DNA of 64,000 nucleotides from Pacificoceanicola onchidii (lineage in GTDB: Bacteria; Pseudomonadota; Alphaproteobacteria; Rhodobacterales; Rhodobacteraceae). A program made the translations under genes and the position numbers. Below the pieces are notes generated by a model. The model was given only the letters and a program-made list of their open reading frames with translations, did no database searches and was not told where the DNA came from. Location of the stretch: assembly GCF_004804335.1 (NCBI RefSeq), contig NZ_SRXY01000002.1, positions 259,306-323,305 on the forward strand, in the 5' to 3' direction. This document shows positions 54,078 through 61,579 of this stretch, piece by piece (within the stretch, counting starts at the first letter, position 1; every line of letters starts with the position of its first letter).

Positions 54078-54335
54078 TCAGCGCAGCCCGCCAGTCCGCA
54101 ACCCGTCTCTTGCCAGCATCTGGGCCTCTGCCCGGCTCAAGCGATCCAAAATCGCGCTGTGATCTGCACCCTCGGCAATGCCCTTCTGCCAGATGCGGCG
54201 GTAAGACGCCGGAGACCAGGGCAACGCCGCTTGCGCCATCCATTGACGCAGCGGGCTCGGCAATTCGTCGAACTGCCGCATCGGATCTCCCGGTCGACGG
54301 CGCCGGGGCAGACTGGATGCATGATTTCGCCGCAT
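54078..54335 (-). CDS. DUF6525 family protein, 85 aa
   Basis: A small basic protein (MRRNHASSLPRRRRPGDPMRQFDELPSPLRQWMAQAALPWSPASYRRIWQKGIAEG) of a short family common in Rhodobacterales. The RRxR-P-x-DPM and PLRxWMAQAALPWSP segments are characteristic. No catalytic motif. It lies 67 bases upstream of the zinc-binding gene, downstream of the Zur-box candidate, so it is probably the first gene of the operon. Function unknown. Confidence 0.8.
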   Translation of the reverse strand: MRRNHASSLPRRRRPGDPMRQFDELPSPLRQWMAQAALPWSPASYRRIWQKGIAEGADHSAILDRLSRAEAQMLARDGLRTGGLR

Positions 54336-54421
54336 GAACTGGCCTCTATGCCGTTGGTGCGTGTGCCGAATTTGGCCCGGTTTCGATCCGACCCCGACAG
54401 GACACATCTCATTCGATACTT

Positions 54422-54436
54422 TGTTATGATATAACA
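54422..54436. promoter_or_regulatory. Zur-box candidate upstream of the zinc operon
   Basis: TGTTATGATATAACA is a perfect 6-base inverted repeat (TGTTAT/ATAACA) with a 3-base centre. It lies 87 bases upstream of the DUF6525 start and in front of the zinc operon, and matches the TGTTATANTATAACA-like sites bound by alphaproteobacterial Zur as I remember them. With zinc present Zur would repress the operon. This is sequence resemblance plus context; binding is not shown. Confidence 0.7.
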
Positions 54437-54471
54437 CGGCATCTACGCAAGACCGCAGACTCCGACAATGC

Positions 54472-54495
54472 AAAAACCCCGCCGATGAGGCGGGG
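54472..54495 (-). terminator. Rho-independent terminator downstream of hemP
   Basis: On the minus strand CCCCGCC, a 5-base loop and GGCGGGG form a 7-base GC-rich stem followed by TTTTT. It lies 27 bases past the hemP stop, separating it from the zinc operon promoter. Confidence 0.85.
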
Positions 54496-54521
54496 TTCCG
54501 GGCCAGATCGTGTATGCTTGC

Positions 54522-54689
54522 TCACTTCGTCAAAATGAGCTTGCCGGCGCGTGTGATCCGCAGCGTGTAGACCTGACCGTCCAGATCAATCTCCGCTTTC
54601 ACCCCGTCAGGGATCAGCGCACGCGCGTTGTGGGTTTGGGTTTCCTCCGAGATGTCTGTCTCGCTGGGAATTCTCTGCATCAGGGTCAT
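54522..54689 (-). CDS. hemP: Hemin uptake protein HemP, 55 aa
   Basis: A short reading frame ending LIPDGVKAEIDLDGQVYTLRITRAGKLILTK, the conserved HemP signature. HemP proteins are iron-responsive small factors; in related bacteria they are needed for expression of haem-uptake genes. The ATG at 54689 overlaps the stop of the preceding small gene (ATGA), and a clear terminator lies downstream. Under 60 residues, so easily missed by gene callers. Confidence 0.88.
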   Translation of the reverse strand: MTLMQRIPSETDISEETQTHNARALIPDGVKAEIDLDGQVYTLRITRAGKLILTK

Positions 54690-54862
54690 GCCGTCCCTCG
54701 TTCTGTCTTGCCCGCAGCCGGGGCGTTTGTGGTCAAATCGATGAGTTGCTCAAGTGCGAGGCCGTCGATGCTCACAGTCTCACCGCCGGAAAAAACCACG
54801 TCCTGCCAGGCGGAAGACCGCTCGCCTTGACCATTTCCCCGCTCTGCTGTTTCCACTGTCAT
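54686..54862 (-). CDS. Small hypothetical protein upstream of hemP, 58 aa
   Basis: ATG 54862 opens a 58-codon frame that overlaps hemP by four bases. The product (TVETAERGNGQGERSSAWQDVVFSGGETVSIDGLALEQLIDLTTNAPAAGKTERG) is polar with no signal or membrane segment. It is not recognised. Coupling with hemP suggests a joint iron-linked transcript. Confidence 0.6.
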   Translation of the reverse strand: MTVETAERGNGQGERSSAWQDVVFSGGETVSIDGLALEQLIDLTTNAPAAGKTERGTA

Positions 54863-54959
54863 CGAAGCCTTGCTCCATATCGTTGGGTATCCGGGCTTCC
54901 CAAGACGGGTGGCTAAGACATGCGCCAAGGGGCGCGAATAACGTGACAATGCATTACCC

Positions 54960-54972
54960 GACTATTTTAGTC
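54960..54972. promoter_or_regulatory. Iron-box-like palindrome upstream of the hemP pair
   Basis: GACTATTTTAGTC (perfect GACTA/TAGTC arms) lies about 98 bases upstream of the 58-residue gene. It resembles iron-responsive palindromes described for Rhodobacterales, with TTGACT/AGTCAA type arms, although the right flank reads AGTCAAT and the left only CCGACT. Regulation of hemP by iron is plausible; the exact regulator cannot be told from sequence. Confidence 0.45.
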
Positions 54973-55106
54973 AATCATAAATCATGGATCCGATTCCAGC
55001 ATTCTGAACGAAATCCAATCCGACCAGGACGCACACAATTCCGTGAATTTTGAAAGGGCCCCCAGTCGTGCTACCTTTTGTGCGTTCAACAAGAGGAAAC
55101 ACACGT

Positions 55107-55265
55107 ATGACGTTCAAGACTCTTATGACCGCCGCGGCCCTCACGCTCGCGTCCACCGTATCAACCTTCGCGGCCTGTTCCGGCTATTCGCATCAGGCCA
55201 TGACCTGCGCTGAAGGCTCGGTATACGATCCTGAAACCAACACCTGCACCGTGGTGTCCGGCTAA
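55107..55265 (+). CDS. Small secreted cysteine-containing peptide, 52 aa
   Basis: A 52-residue precursor with a signal peptide (MTFKTLMTAAALTLASTVSTFA) and a mature part CSGYSHQAMTCAEGSVYDPETNTCTVVSG with three Cys, similar to short secreted peptides frequent in Roseobacters. AAGAGG lies before the ATG 55107. Possibly a small peritrophin-like fold; function unknown. Confidence 0.65.
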   Translation: MTFKTLMTAAALTLASTVSTFAACSGYSHQAMTCAEGSVYDPETNTCTVVSG

Positions 55266-55431
55266 GACCATTTGCGCGGGCCCCGTGCTTTGCGGCCCGT
55301 GCCATCTCTCTCATCAAGCGAAAAATAAATACCTTTTACGGACAGTTTTAGCGTTTGGTTTAACCGGCGAGAAACCCTGCTGGCATAATGCTCTTGTGGA
55401 CACATGGACGTGAGACCGCCGGAGTTCTTCA

Positions 55432-56490
55432 ATGACCCAAATGCCTGCCCTTGCCCTGCCAAGCCCCGACCGATCCGGTGGCAAAGGGCCCCTCTCCCGC
55501 CGGGCAAAGGCCGCGATCATTGTCCAGTTCCTGCTGAACGAAGGCGCGGACATCCCTCTTTCGTCTTTGCCGGATGAGCATCAAACCGAGCTGACCTTCC
55601 TTCTGGGCAACATGCGCTATATTGACCGCGAGACGCTGAACTCCGTCATCATGGAGTTCTCGGACGAGCTGGAGAAGGTCGGCCTGTCCTTCCCCGGAGA
55701 CATGGCTGGCGCGCTCACGGCGCTTGATGGCAAGATCAACCCGCGCACCGCATTGCGTCTGCGCAAAGAGGCGGGCGTGCGCCAGACAGGCGATCCCTGG
55801 GACCGGATCAATGCGCTTTCAGTTGAGCGGCTTGAAGAATTGGTCAATTCCGAAAGCACCGAAATCGCTGCCGTCATGCTGTCCAAGATCGATGTGGCCA
55901 AAGCCGCACAGGTTCTTGCCTCGCTGCCCGGCGACAAGGCGCGCCGCATCAGCTACGCGGTTTCCATGACCACCGGCGTCACGCCCGAAGCGGTCGATCG
56001 GATTGGGCTTTCTCTGGCTGCACAGGTCGATGCGGAACCGCCCCGCGCCTTCAGCGCCATGCCCAACGAACGCCTTGGCGCAATCCTGAATTATTCCAAC
56101 AGCGCCGTTCGGGACGAACTTTTGCAGGGGTTGGAGCAGGAGGACGCCGCCTTCGCGGACGCGGTTCGCAAATCCATCTTCACCTTCGCCAACATCCCCG
56201 AAAGGCTCAACGCAATCGACGTGCCGAAAATCACCCGGGACATCGAACCGGACACGCTGGCCACGGCCATCGCTGCCGCGACTTCCGAAGAGGAGCGCAA
56301 AACCGCAGATTTCCTGCTTAGCAACATGTCAAAACGCATGGCCGAAAGCATTCGCGAGGATGCGGACGGCAAAGGCTCCGTCAAGCCGAAGATCGGGGAA
56401 AAGGCGATGGGCGAGGTTGTTGCGGCGATTCGAAACCTCGTCGACGTGGGCGAGATCGAGTTGCTCAATCCGGACGAGGCGGACGAATAG
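55432..56490 (+). CDS. fliG: Flagellar motor switch protein FliG
   Basis: A 352-residue FliG. The N-terminal region SRRAKAAIIVQFLLNEGADIPLSSLP and the C-terminal domain FTFANIPERLNAIDVPKITRDIEPDTLATAIAAATSEEERKTADFLLSNMSKRMAESIREDADGKGSV align with the torque-generating helix domain of E. coli FliG. It binds FliF and interacts with MotA. No other flagellar gene is adjacent, so this is a standalone fliG. Start ATG 55432 is the first codon of the frame with normal length. Confidence 0.9.
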   Translation: MTQMPALALPSPDRSGGKGPLSRRAKAAIIVQFLLNEGADIPLSSLPDEHQTELTFLLGNMRYIDRETLNSVIMEFSDELEKVGLSFPGDMAGALTALDGKINPRTALRLRKEAGVRQTGDPWDRINALSVERLEELVNSESTEIAAVMLSKIDVAKAAQVLASLPGDKARRISYAVSMTTGVTPEAVDRIGLSLAAQVDAEPPRAFSAMPNERLGAILNYSNSAVRDELLQGLEQEDAAFADAVRKSIFTFANIPERLNAIDVPKITRDIEPDTLATAIAAATSEEERKTADFLLSNMSKRMAESIREDADGKGSVKPKIGEKAMGEVVAAIRNLVDVGEIELLNPDEADE

Positions 56491-56538
56491 ACAGGCGAGC
56501 CATCTCCATCCGACAGGCCTCTCGACCCGTCACGCGTT

Positions 56539-56667
56539 TTACAACTCGCAGGCTTCCGAAGCGGGGCTCATTCCAACACAGGGCGCAGCGCCTCCCACTC
56601 CGGCAGAAGCGCCATAGACAGCCAGAACAACCAGCGCCAATGCCTGAAGTATCGTGATGGTTTTCAT
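56539..56667 (-). CDS. Tiny secreted peptide, 42 aa
   Basis: A 42-codon frame starting at ATG 56667 after GGCAGG, downstream and antisense to the fliG end region. It begins with a lysine and a hydrophobic signal-like segment (MKTITILQALALVVLAVYGASA) followed by a short mature part with two cysteines (CVGMSPASEAC). It fits a small secreted or membrane peptide. Coding is plausible, not proven. Confidence 0.45.
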   Translation of the reverse strand: MKTITILQALALVVLAVYGASAGVGGAAPCVGMSPASEACEL

Positions 56668-56890
56668 TTTTCTGCCTGCCGCTTGTCTGGTTTTTCTGAA
56701 GTCTAGATAGGTCCCCTGTGTCGTCCGTAAAGGCCCCGTTAAAACCGACGAAGCGGCATAAACCGAGCATTCTCATAAAGTTGAGCCGAGAAGCGCCGAC
56801 AGGCGGGCATTTGAGCAAATTCACGCCTGTTGTCGCATTTGTGAGCAATCGGCCTCATTTTTCACCTATGAAAAACGAGGCCGCCTGCGA

Positions 56891-59641
56891 TCACCCTGCC
56901 TTGGCCAAATCGCGCAGCACATAGTGAAGCACGCCGCCGTGTTCGACGTACTCGATCTCGATCCCGGTATCGATCCGGCACTTGATCTCGATTGTCTTCG
57001 ACGACCCATCACCAAAGGTGATCATGCACGGCACCACCTGGCCCGGCTCGACCGTGTCCAACCCGGCGATGTCCACCGTCTCGTCACCCTTAAGGCCCAA
57101 AGACTTGCGAGTGTCGCCGCCGGTGAACTCGAAAGGGATCACGCCCATACCGACGAGGTTGGACCGGTGGATGCGCTCAAAGCTCTCGGCAATGACAGCC
57201 TTGACCCCCAAAAGGTTGGTCCCCTTCGCCGCCCAATCCCGCGACGAACCCGCGCCGTATTGCTCGCCGCCGAAGATCACCAGAGGCGTGCCCTCGGCCT
57301 GATAGGCCATCGCCGCGTCATAGATCGAGGTCTGTCGCCCGTCCGGCCCAAGCGTATAGCCGCCTTCAACACCCTCAAGCATTTCATTCTTGATGCGGAT
57401 GTTGGCAAAGGTGCCGCGCATCATGACCTCGTGGTTGCCGCGGCGCGAGCCGTACGAGTTGAACTCGCGCACTGGCACCTGCCGCTCGGTCAGATAGTGC
57501 CCTGCGGGCGTGTCCGGTTTGAACGAGCCAGCAGGGGAGATGTGATCGGTTGTGACCATGTCGCCAAGGATTGCCAGCACCCTTGCTCCGCTGATGTTCT
57601 CGATGGACCCCGGCTCCGGGCTCATGTCCTTGAAATAAGGAGGGTTCTGGACATAGGTCGACTGCGGCGGCCAATCGTAGGTTTCGCCGCCGGTGACTTC
57701 CACGCCGCGCCATTTGTCGTCGCCCTTGAAAACGTCGGCGTATTTCTCCTGAAAGCTTTCCCGCGTCACAGTCTGATCCACCAGTTCTGCGATTTCCGCA
57801 TTCGACGGCCAAATGTCTTTGAGGAATACATCGTTGCCATCTTTGTCCTGGCCAATCGGCGCGCGGGTAATGTCCACATTCATGTCACCGACCAGCGCGT
57901 AGACCACCACCAAGGGCGGCGAGGCCAGATAGTTCGCCCGCACGTCCGGGCTGATCCTCCCTTCGAAGTTGCGGTTGCCTGACAAGACCGAGGTCGCCAC
58001 CAGATCCGCCTCATTGATGGCCTTGGAAATCGGCGCATCCAGCGGCCCCGAGTTGCCAATGCACGTGGTGCAACCATAGCCCACAAGATTGAACCCTATG
58101 GCATCGAGATGCTCCTGCAAGCCGGAAGCCTCCAGATAATCGGAAACAACCTGCGAGCCCGGCGCGAGCGAGGTCTTTACCCACGGCTTGCGATTCAACC
58201 CCAACTCATGGGCCTTCTTCGCCACCAATCCGGCACCGATCATCACGTAGGGGTTCGAAGTATTGGTACAGGAGGTGATCGACGCGATCACAACAGACCC
58301 GTCGTGGATCTGATAGGCCGCTTCATCACTTTCGACAAAGCCGCGTTTGTGGCTTCCCGCATCGCCGGGAATGTCGCGGGTCTCGGCTCGCGCCTCAGAA
58401 GCCGAAACCGACTCACCGGACCGCACTTCTTTGATATGATTATGAAACGCCTCCGCAGCGCCGTTCAAAGGCAGGTAATCCTGCGGCCGTTTCGGACCGG
58501 AAATCGCGGGCACAATCGTGCCCATGTCGAGCTCCAAAGTCGAGGAATAGACAGGTGCGTAATCCGCATCGCGCCACATGCCGTTTGCCTTGGCATAGGC
58601 CTCGACCAGTTCAATGCGCCCCTGATCGCGGCCCGACACATGCATGTAGCGCAGCGTCTCACCATCAATTGGGAAGAAGCCGCAAGTCGCGCCATACTCC
58701 GGTGCCATATTTGCGATGGTCGCGCGCTGCGAGAGCGGCAGATTGTCGAGCCCGTCTCCGTAGAATTCGACGAATTTCGAAACCACGCCATGGGCGCGCA
58801 GCATTTCGACCACCTTCAGCACGAGGTCCGTGCCAGTGGTGCCTTCGATCATCTCGCCGGTCAGCTTGAAGCCTACAACTTCCGGGATGAGCATGGAAAT
58901 GGGCTGACCAAGCATCGCGGCCTCAGCCTCGATCCCGCCCACGCCCCAACCCAGAACGGCCGCACCATTGACCATGGTTGTATGCGAATCCGTGCCGACA
59001 AGCGTATCGGGGTAGGCCACTATTTCGCCGTTCTGATCGGTGTCGGTCCAGACCGTCTGGGCCAGGTACTCAAGGTTCACCTGATGGCAAATCCCTGTCC
59101 CCGGCGGCACCACGCGGAAGTTGTCAAAGGCGCTCTGCCCCCATTTCAGGAAAGCGTAGCGCTCCATGTTCCGCTCATACTCGCGATCCACGTTCATCTG
59201 GAACGCGCGCGGATTGCCGAATTCGTCGATCATCACGGAATGGTCGATCACCAGATCCACCGGGTTCAGCGGGTTGATTTTCTGAGCATCGCCGCCAAGC
59301 GCCTTGATGCCGTCGCGCATCGCCGCAAGGTCAACAACCGCCGGAACGCCGGTAAAGTCCTGCATCAAAACCCGCGCCGGGCGATAGGCCAGTTCCCGGT
59401 CCCCTTGGCCCCCGTTCGCGGCCCAGTCTGAGAATGCCTTGATGTCGTCCAACGTGACCGTCTTGCCGTCCTCGAACCGCAGCATGTTTTCGAGCACCAC
59501 TTTCAACGCGGCGGGCAACTTGGAGAAATCGCCAAGACCCGCCTCTTCCGCGGCGGCGATCGAGTAATAGGAAACAGTCTGTTCGCCGGCTTTCAGCGTT
59601 CTGCGAAGTTTGGCGCTGTCGCGGCCTACGGTGATGGGCAT
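56891..59641 (-). CDS. acnA: Aconitate hydratase A
   Basis: TCA-cycle aconitase, converting citrate to isocitrate through its 4Fe-4S cluster. It has 916 residues. The cluster cysteines lie in SITSCTNTSNP and GCTTCIGNSGPL; the substrate-binding RNFEGR, GTDSHT and SRDWAAKG segments are present. ATG 59641 follows GGAGGGACCC; the longer open frame to 59758 is not used. Standalone gene, oriented leftwards. Confidence 0.97.
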   Translation of the reverse strand: MPITVGRDSAKLRRTLKAGEQTVSYYSIAAAEEAGLGDFSKLPAALKVVLENMLRFEDGKTVTLDDIKAFSDWAANGGQGDRELAYRPARVLMQDFTGVPAVVDLAAMRDGIKALGGDAQKINPLNPVDLVIDHSVMIDEFGNPRAFQMNVDREYERNMERYAFLKWGQSAFDNFRVVPPGTGICHQVNLEYLAQTVWTDTDQNGEIVAYPDTLVGTDSHTTMVNGAAVLGWGVGGIEAEAAMLGQPISMLIPEVVGFKLTGEMIEGTTGTDLVLKVVEMLRAHGVVSKFVEFYGDGLDNLPLSQRATIANMAPEYGATCGFFPIDGETLRYMHVSGRDQGRIELVEAYAKANGMWRDADYAPVYSSTLELDMGTIVPAISGPKRPQDYLPLNGAAEAFHNHIKEVRSGESVSASEARAETRDIPGDAGSHKRGFVESDEAAYQIHDGSVVIASITSCTNTSNPYVMIGAGLVAKKAHELGLNRKPWVKTSLAPGSQVVSDYLEASGLQEHLDAIGFNLVGYGCTTCIGNSGPLDAPISKAINEADLVATSVLSGNRNFEGRISPDVRANYLASPPLVVVYALVGDMNVDITRAPIGQDKDGNDVFLKDIWPSNAEIAELVDQTVTRESFQEKYADVFKGDDKWRGVEVTGGETYDWPPQSTYVQNPPYFKDMSPEPGSIENISGARVLAILGDMVTTDHISPAGSFKPDTPAGHYLTERQVPVREFNSYGSRRGNHEVMMRGTFANIRIKNEMLEGVEGGYTLGPDGRQTSIYDAAMAYQAEGTPLVIFGGEQYGAGSSRDWAAKGTNLLGVKAVIAESFERIHRSNLVGMGVIPFEFTGGDTRKSLGLKGDETVDIAGLDTVEPGQVVPCMITFGDGSSKTIEIKCRIDTGIEIEYVEHGGVLHYVLRDLAKAG

Positions 59642-59845
59642 GGGTCCCTCCGATGGGTGACGATTTGTCTCGGTATACCATAAAATTGTGCCGTTTCCCC
59701 TCTGGTTCAAGATCTTGAGAAAATTTAGTATACATCGGCATACAATCGCGTTGATCACACGCGCTCTCGCAAATGATTGATTGGTTATTTCAACACCCGT
59801 CGCTTAGAACGACTCTAGGGATTTTTTTTGACACTCGGGACACGC

Positions 59846-60565
59846 ATGCGCTTTTCATCGCTCAAAACCGCCGCATTGGCCGCGCTCTTCTCCGGGCTCT
59901 CTGTATTGGGAGCCTCTGCTCAGAACAGCGCCGTGGACAATCCAGTTGTGGTCGAGCTGTACACCTCGCAAGGCTGTTCTTCCTGTCCTCCGGCGGATGC
60001 TCTGTTGGCTGACATGGCCGGGCGCGATGACGTGATCCCGTTGGCTCTGCACGTGGACTACTGGGATTACATCGGCTGGAAAGACAGCTTTGCCATCCCC
60101 GGATTCACCAAACGACAAAAGGGCTATGCTCAGGCGCAGGGCGAGCGGATGATCTATACGCCGCAGATGGTGATAAACGGACGCGAACACGCGGTTGGTT
60201 CGCGCCCGATGAAAGTGGCTGACCTGATCCGCAAGGAATCCCAGCGCCCCTCGCCGGTTTCCATCATACTGGAGCGCAACGGCTCCGACGTTCTGATCAC
60301 CATTCGCTCAAAGCCGGGCCAACCGCCCTGTGATATTCATCTCGTGCGCTACATGCCTGAACGAAAAGCCAAAATATTGCGCGGCGAGAATGCGGGCCAT
60401 ACGCTGACCTATACCCACATCGTTAATGACTGGCAGGTCATCGGGAAATGGAAGGGCGAAGGCGACATGGAAAAGAAGATCCGTGTCTCCGGCAATGAGC
60501 CTGTCGTTGTGCTACTCCAGCAGGAACGTCACGGCCCCATCGTCGCCGCCGCGCGCTTGCGCTGA
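59846..60565 (+). CDS. DUF1223 secreted thioredoxin-like protein, 239 aa
   Basis: A periplasmic protein with a signal peptide (about 1-24, ending ASA) and a thioredoxin-fold region bearing the CxxC motif (GCSSCPPAD). Conserved segments include VVELYTSQGCSSCPPADALLADMAG, LHVDYWDYIGWKD and GERMIYTPQMVINGREHAVGS, the DUF1223 pattern. It may act as a redox or metal-related protein. Its 3' end overlaps the LpxL-like gene by 37 bases, convergent. Confidence 0.85.
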   Translation: MRFSSLKTAALAALFSGLSVLGASAQNSAVDNPVVVELYTSQGCSSCPPADALLADMAGRDDVIPLALHVDYWDYIGWKDSFAIPGFTKRQKGYAQAQGERMIYTPQMVINGREHAVGSRPMKVADLIRKESQRPSPVSIILERNGSDVLITIRSKPGQPPCDIHLVRYMPERKAKILRGENAGHTLTYTHIVNDWQVIGKWKGEGDMEKKIRVSGNEPVVVLLQQERHGPIVAAARLR

Positions 60566-61467
60566 CGTCGCTCCTGCCGTTTGGGTTTCCAACGGCGATG
60601 TATCCAGAACCATTGACCGGGATCCGCTTCGATCCGCGCCTCCAGACGGCGCGTGACCTCCTGCATCATGTCCACCGGGTCACCGTGCGGCACAGGTTTC
60701 TCGAAAACCGCGTCAAACCCCAGCCCGTCTGAGCGTCTCAGGCCAAAGAATGGCACCAGCAATGCACCTGTGCGCAGCGCAATGTCCGCCGCCGAGGTCA
60801 ATGTCGGAGCGGGCTGCCCCATGAAGTCAAAGACCACACCATTGCTGTCGTAGACATCAAACAGCAGCACACCCATGCCGCCATCCTTGATGTGCCGGAT
60901 CAACCCCATGGTCCCACGCCGCCCCTGTTCGAAGACCGGGTCACTCAGGGCATGCATGTTGGCCGCGTAATGGGCGTTGAAATAGGGGTTCGCCATGGGC
61001 CGGTAAAGCCCGCCAATCCGATACCCTCGGGCCACCAGCGCCGCGCGCGGCGCTTCGTGATTGCCATAATGACCGGTAACAAAAAGCACCGGACGGCCTT
61101 CGGCCTTGGCCTCTTCGATCTCGGCCAGGCCCTCGCCGTGAAGGTCTGCCCCTTGCATCCGTTTCAGAAGCCCCGGCACATCGTAGTTCTCGATCGTGGT
61201 GCGCCCGGCGTTGTTCGCCACCTGCCGCGCGATCCAGCGCCGCTCGGCCTCGGACATCTCCGGCCAGACATGGGCGAGATTGGCCATGGCGCGATCCTGC
61301 CAGCCGGCCATTGGCGCCACAACCCGCGCCATCAGCCCACCCATCAGCGGCACACGCCAGCGCCACGGCAACAGCAACATGGTGCGGATCAGCCCGCGGA
61401 TCACCCGATCCGAAAGCCAGTCTTTCGCACCGCCGCGCGGCTTGTTTTCGCGTTTTGTCTTGGCCAC
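60529..61467 (-). CDS. Lipid A lauroyl acyltransferase-like protein (LpxL/HtrB family), 312 aa
   Basis: A membrane-associated lipid A acyltransferase. The catalytic motif is H-x4-E in FVTGHYGNHEA (His and Glu five apart), and a hydrophobic N-terminal segment runs RGLIRTMLLLPWRWRVPLMGGLMARVVAPMAG. It adds a secondary acyl chain to the lipid A precursor. Start GTG 61467. The C-terminus is basic (KPKRQERRQRKRAAA). Confidence 0.85.
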   Translation of the reverse strand: MAKTKRENKPRGGAKDWLSDRVIRGLIRTMLLLPWRWRVPLMGGLMARVVAPMAGWQDRAMANLAHVWPEMSEAERRWIARQVANNAGRTTIENYDVPGLLKRMQGADLHGEGLAEIEEAKAEGRPVLFVTGHYGNHEAPRAALVARGYRIGGLYRPMANPYFNAHYAANMHALSDPVFEQGRRGTMGLIRHIKDGGMGVLLFDVYDSNGVVFDFMGQPAPTLTSAADIALRTGALLVPFFGLRRSDGLGFDAVFEKPVPHGDPVDMMQEVTRRLEARIEADPGQWFWIHRRWKPKRQERRQRKRAAATMGP

Positions 61468-61530
61468 GTGTCTTGCCTCGAGGTTTTCCCCGTCTTACGG
61501 CGCGGCTCTCACCCCGGCAAGTCCGGGAGC

Positions 61531-61575
61531 CAAAAGCCTTGCAAGGCTTTTGCAAAAGTCATCGATGACTTTTGC
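61531..61575. repeat. Two abutting palindromes downstream of the iron-type permease
   Basis: Bases 61531-61552 form a 22-base palindrome with core AAAAGCCTTGCAAGGCTTTT, and 61552-61575 form a 24-base palindrome with core AAAAGTCATCGATGACTTTT. The two share one base. They lie between the LpxL-like start and the permease stop, so on the minus strand they could form two terminator-like hairpins ending the permease transcript. Similar short palindromes recur in intergenic gaps of Rhodobacterales genomes, as I recall. Confidence 0.7.
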
Positions 61576-61579
61576 CCGC

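Noticed and set aside
55360-55380. CtrA-like half site upstream of fliG
   Set aside because: TTAA followed by seven bases and GAAA instead of TTAA is only a partial match and was not claimed as a binding site.
56465-56848. 127-codon minus frame downstream of fliG
   Set aside because: Runs through the fliG 3' region and the small peptide in another frame, with no ribosome-binding site or recognisable segment.
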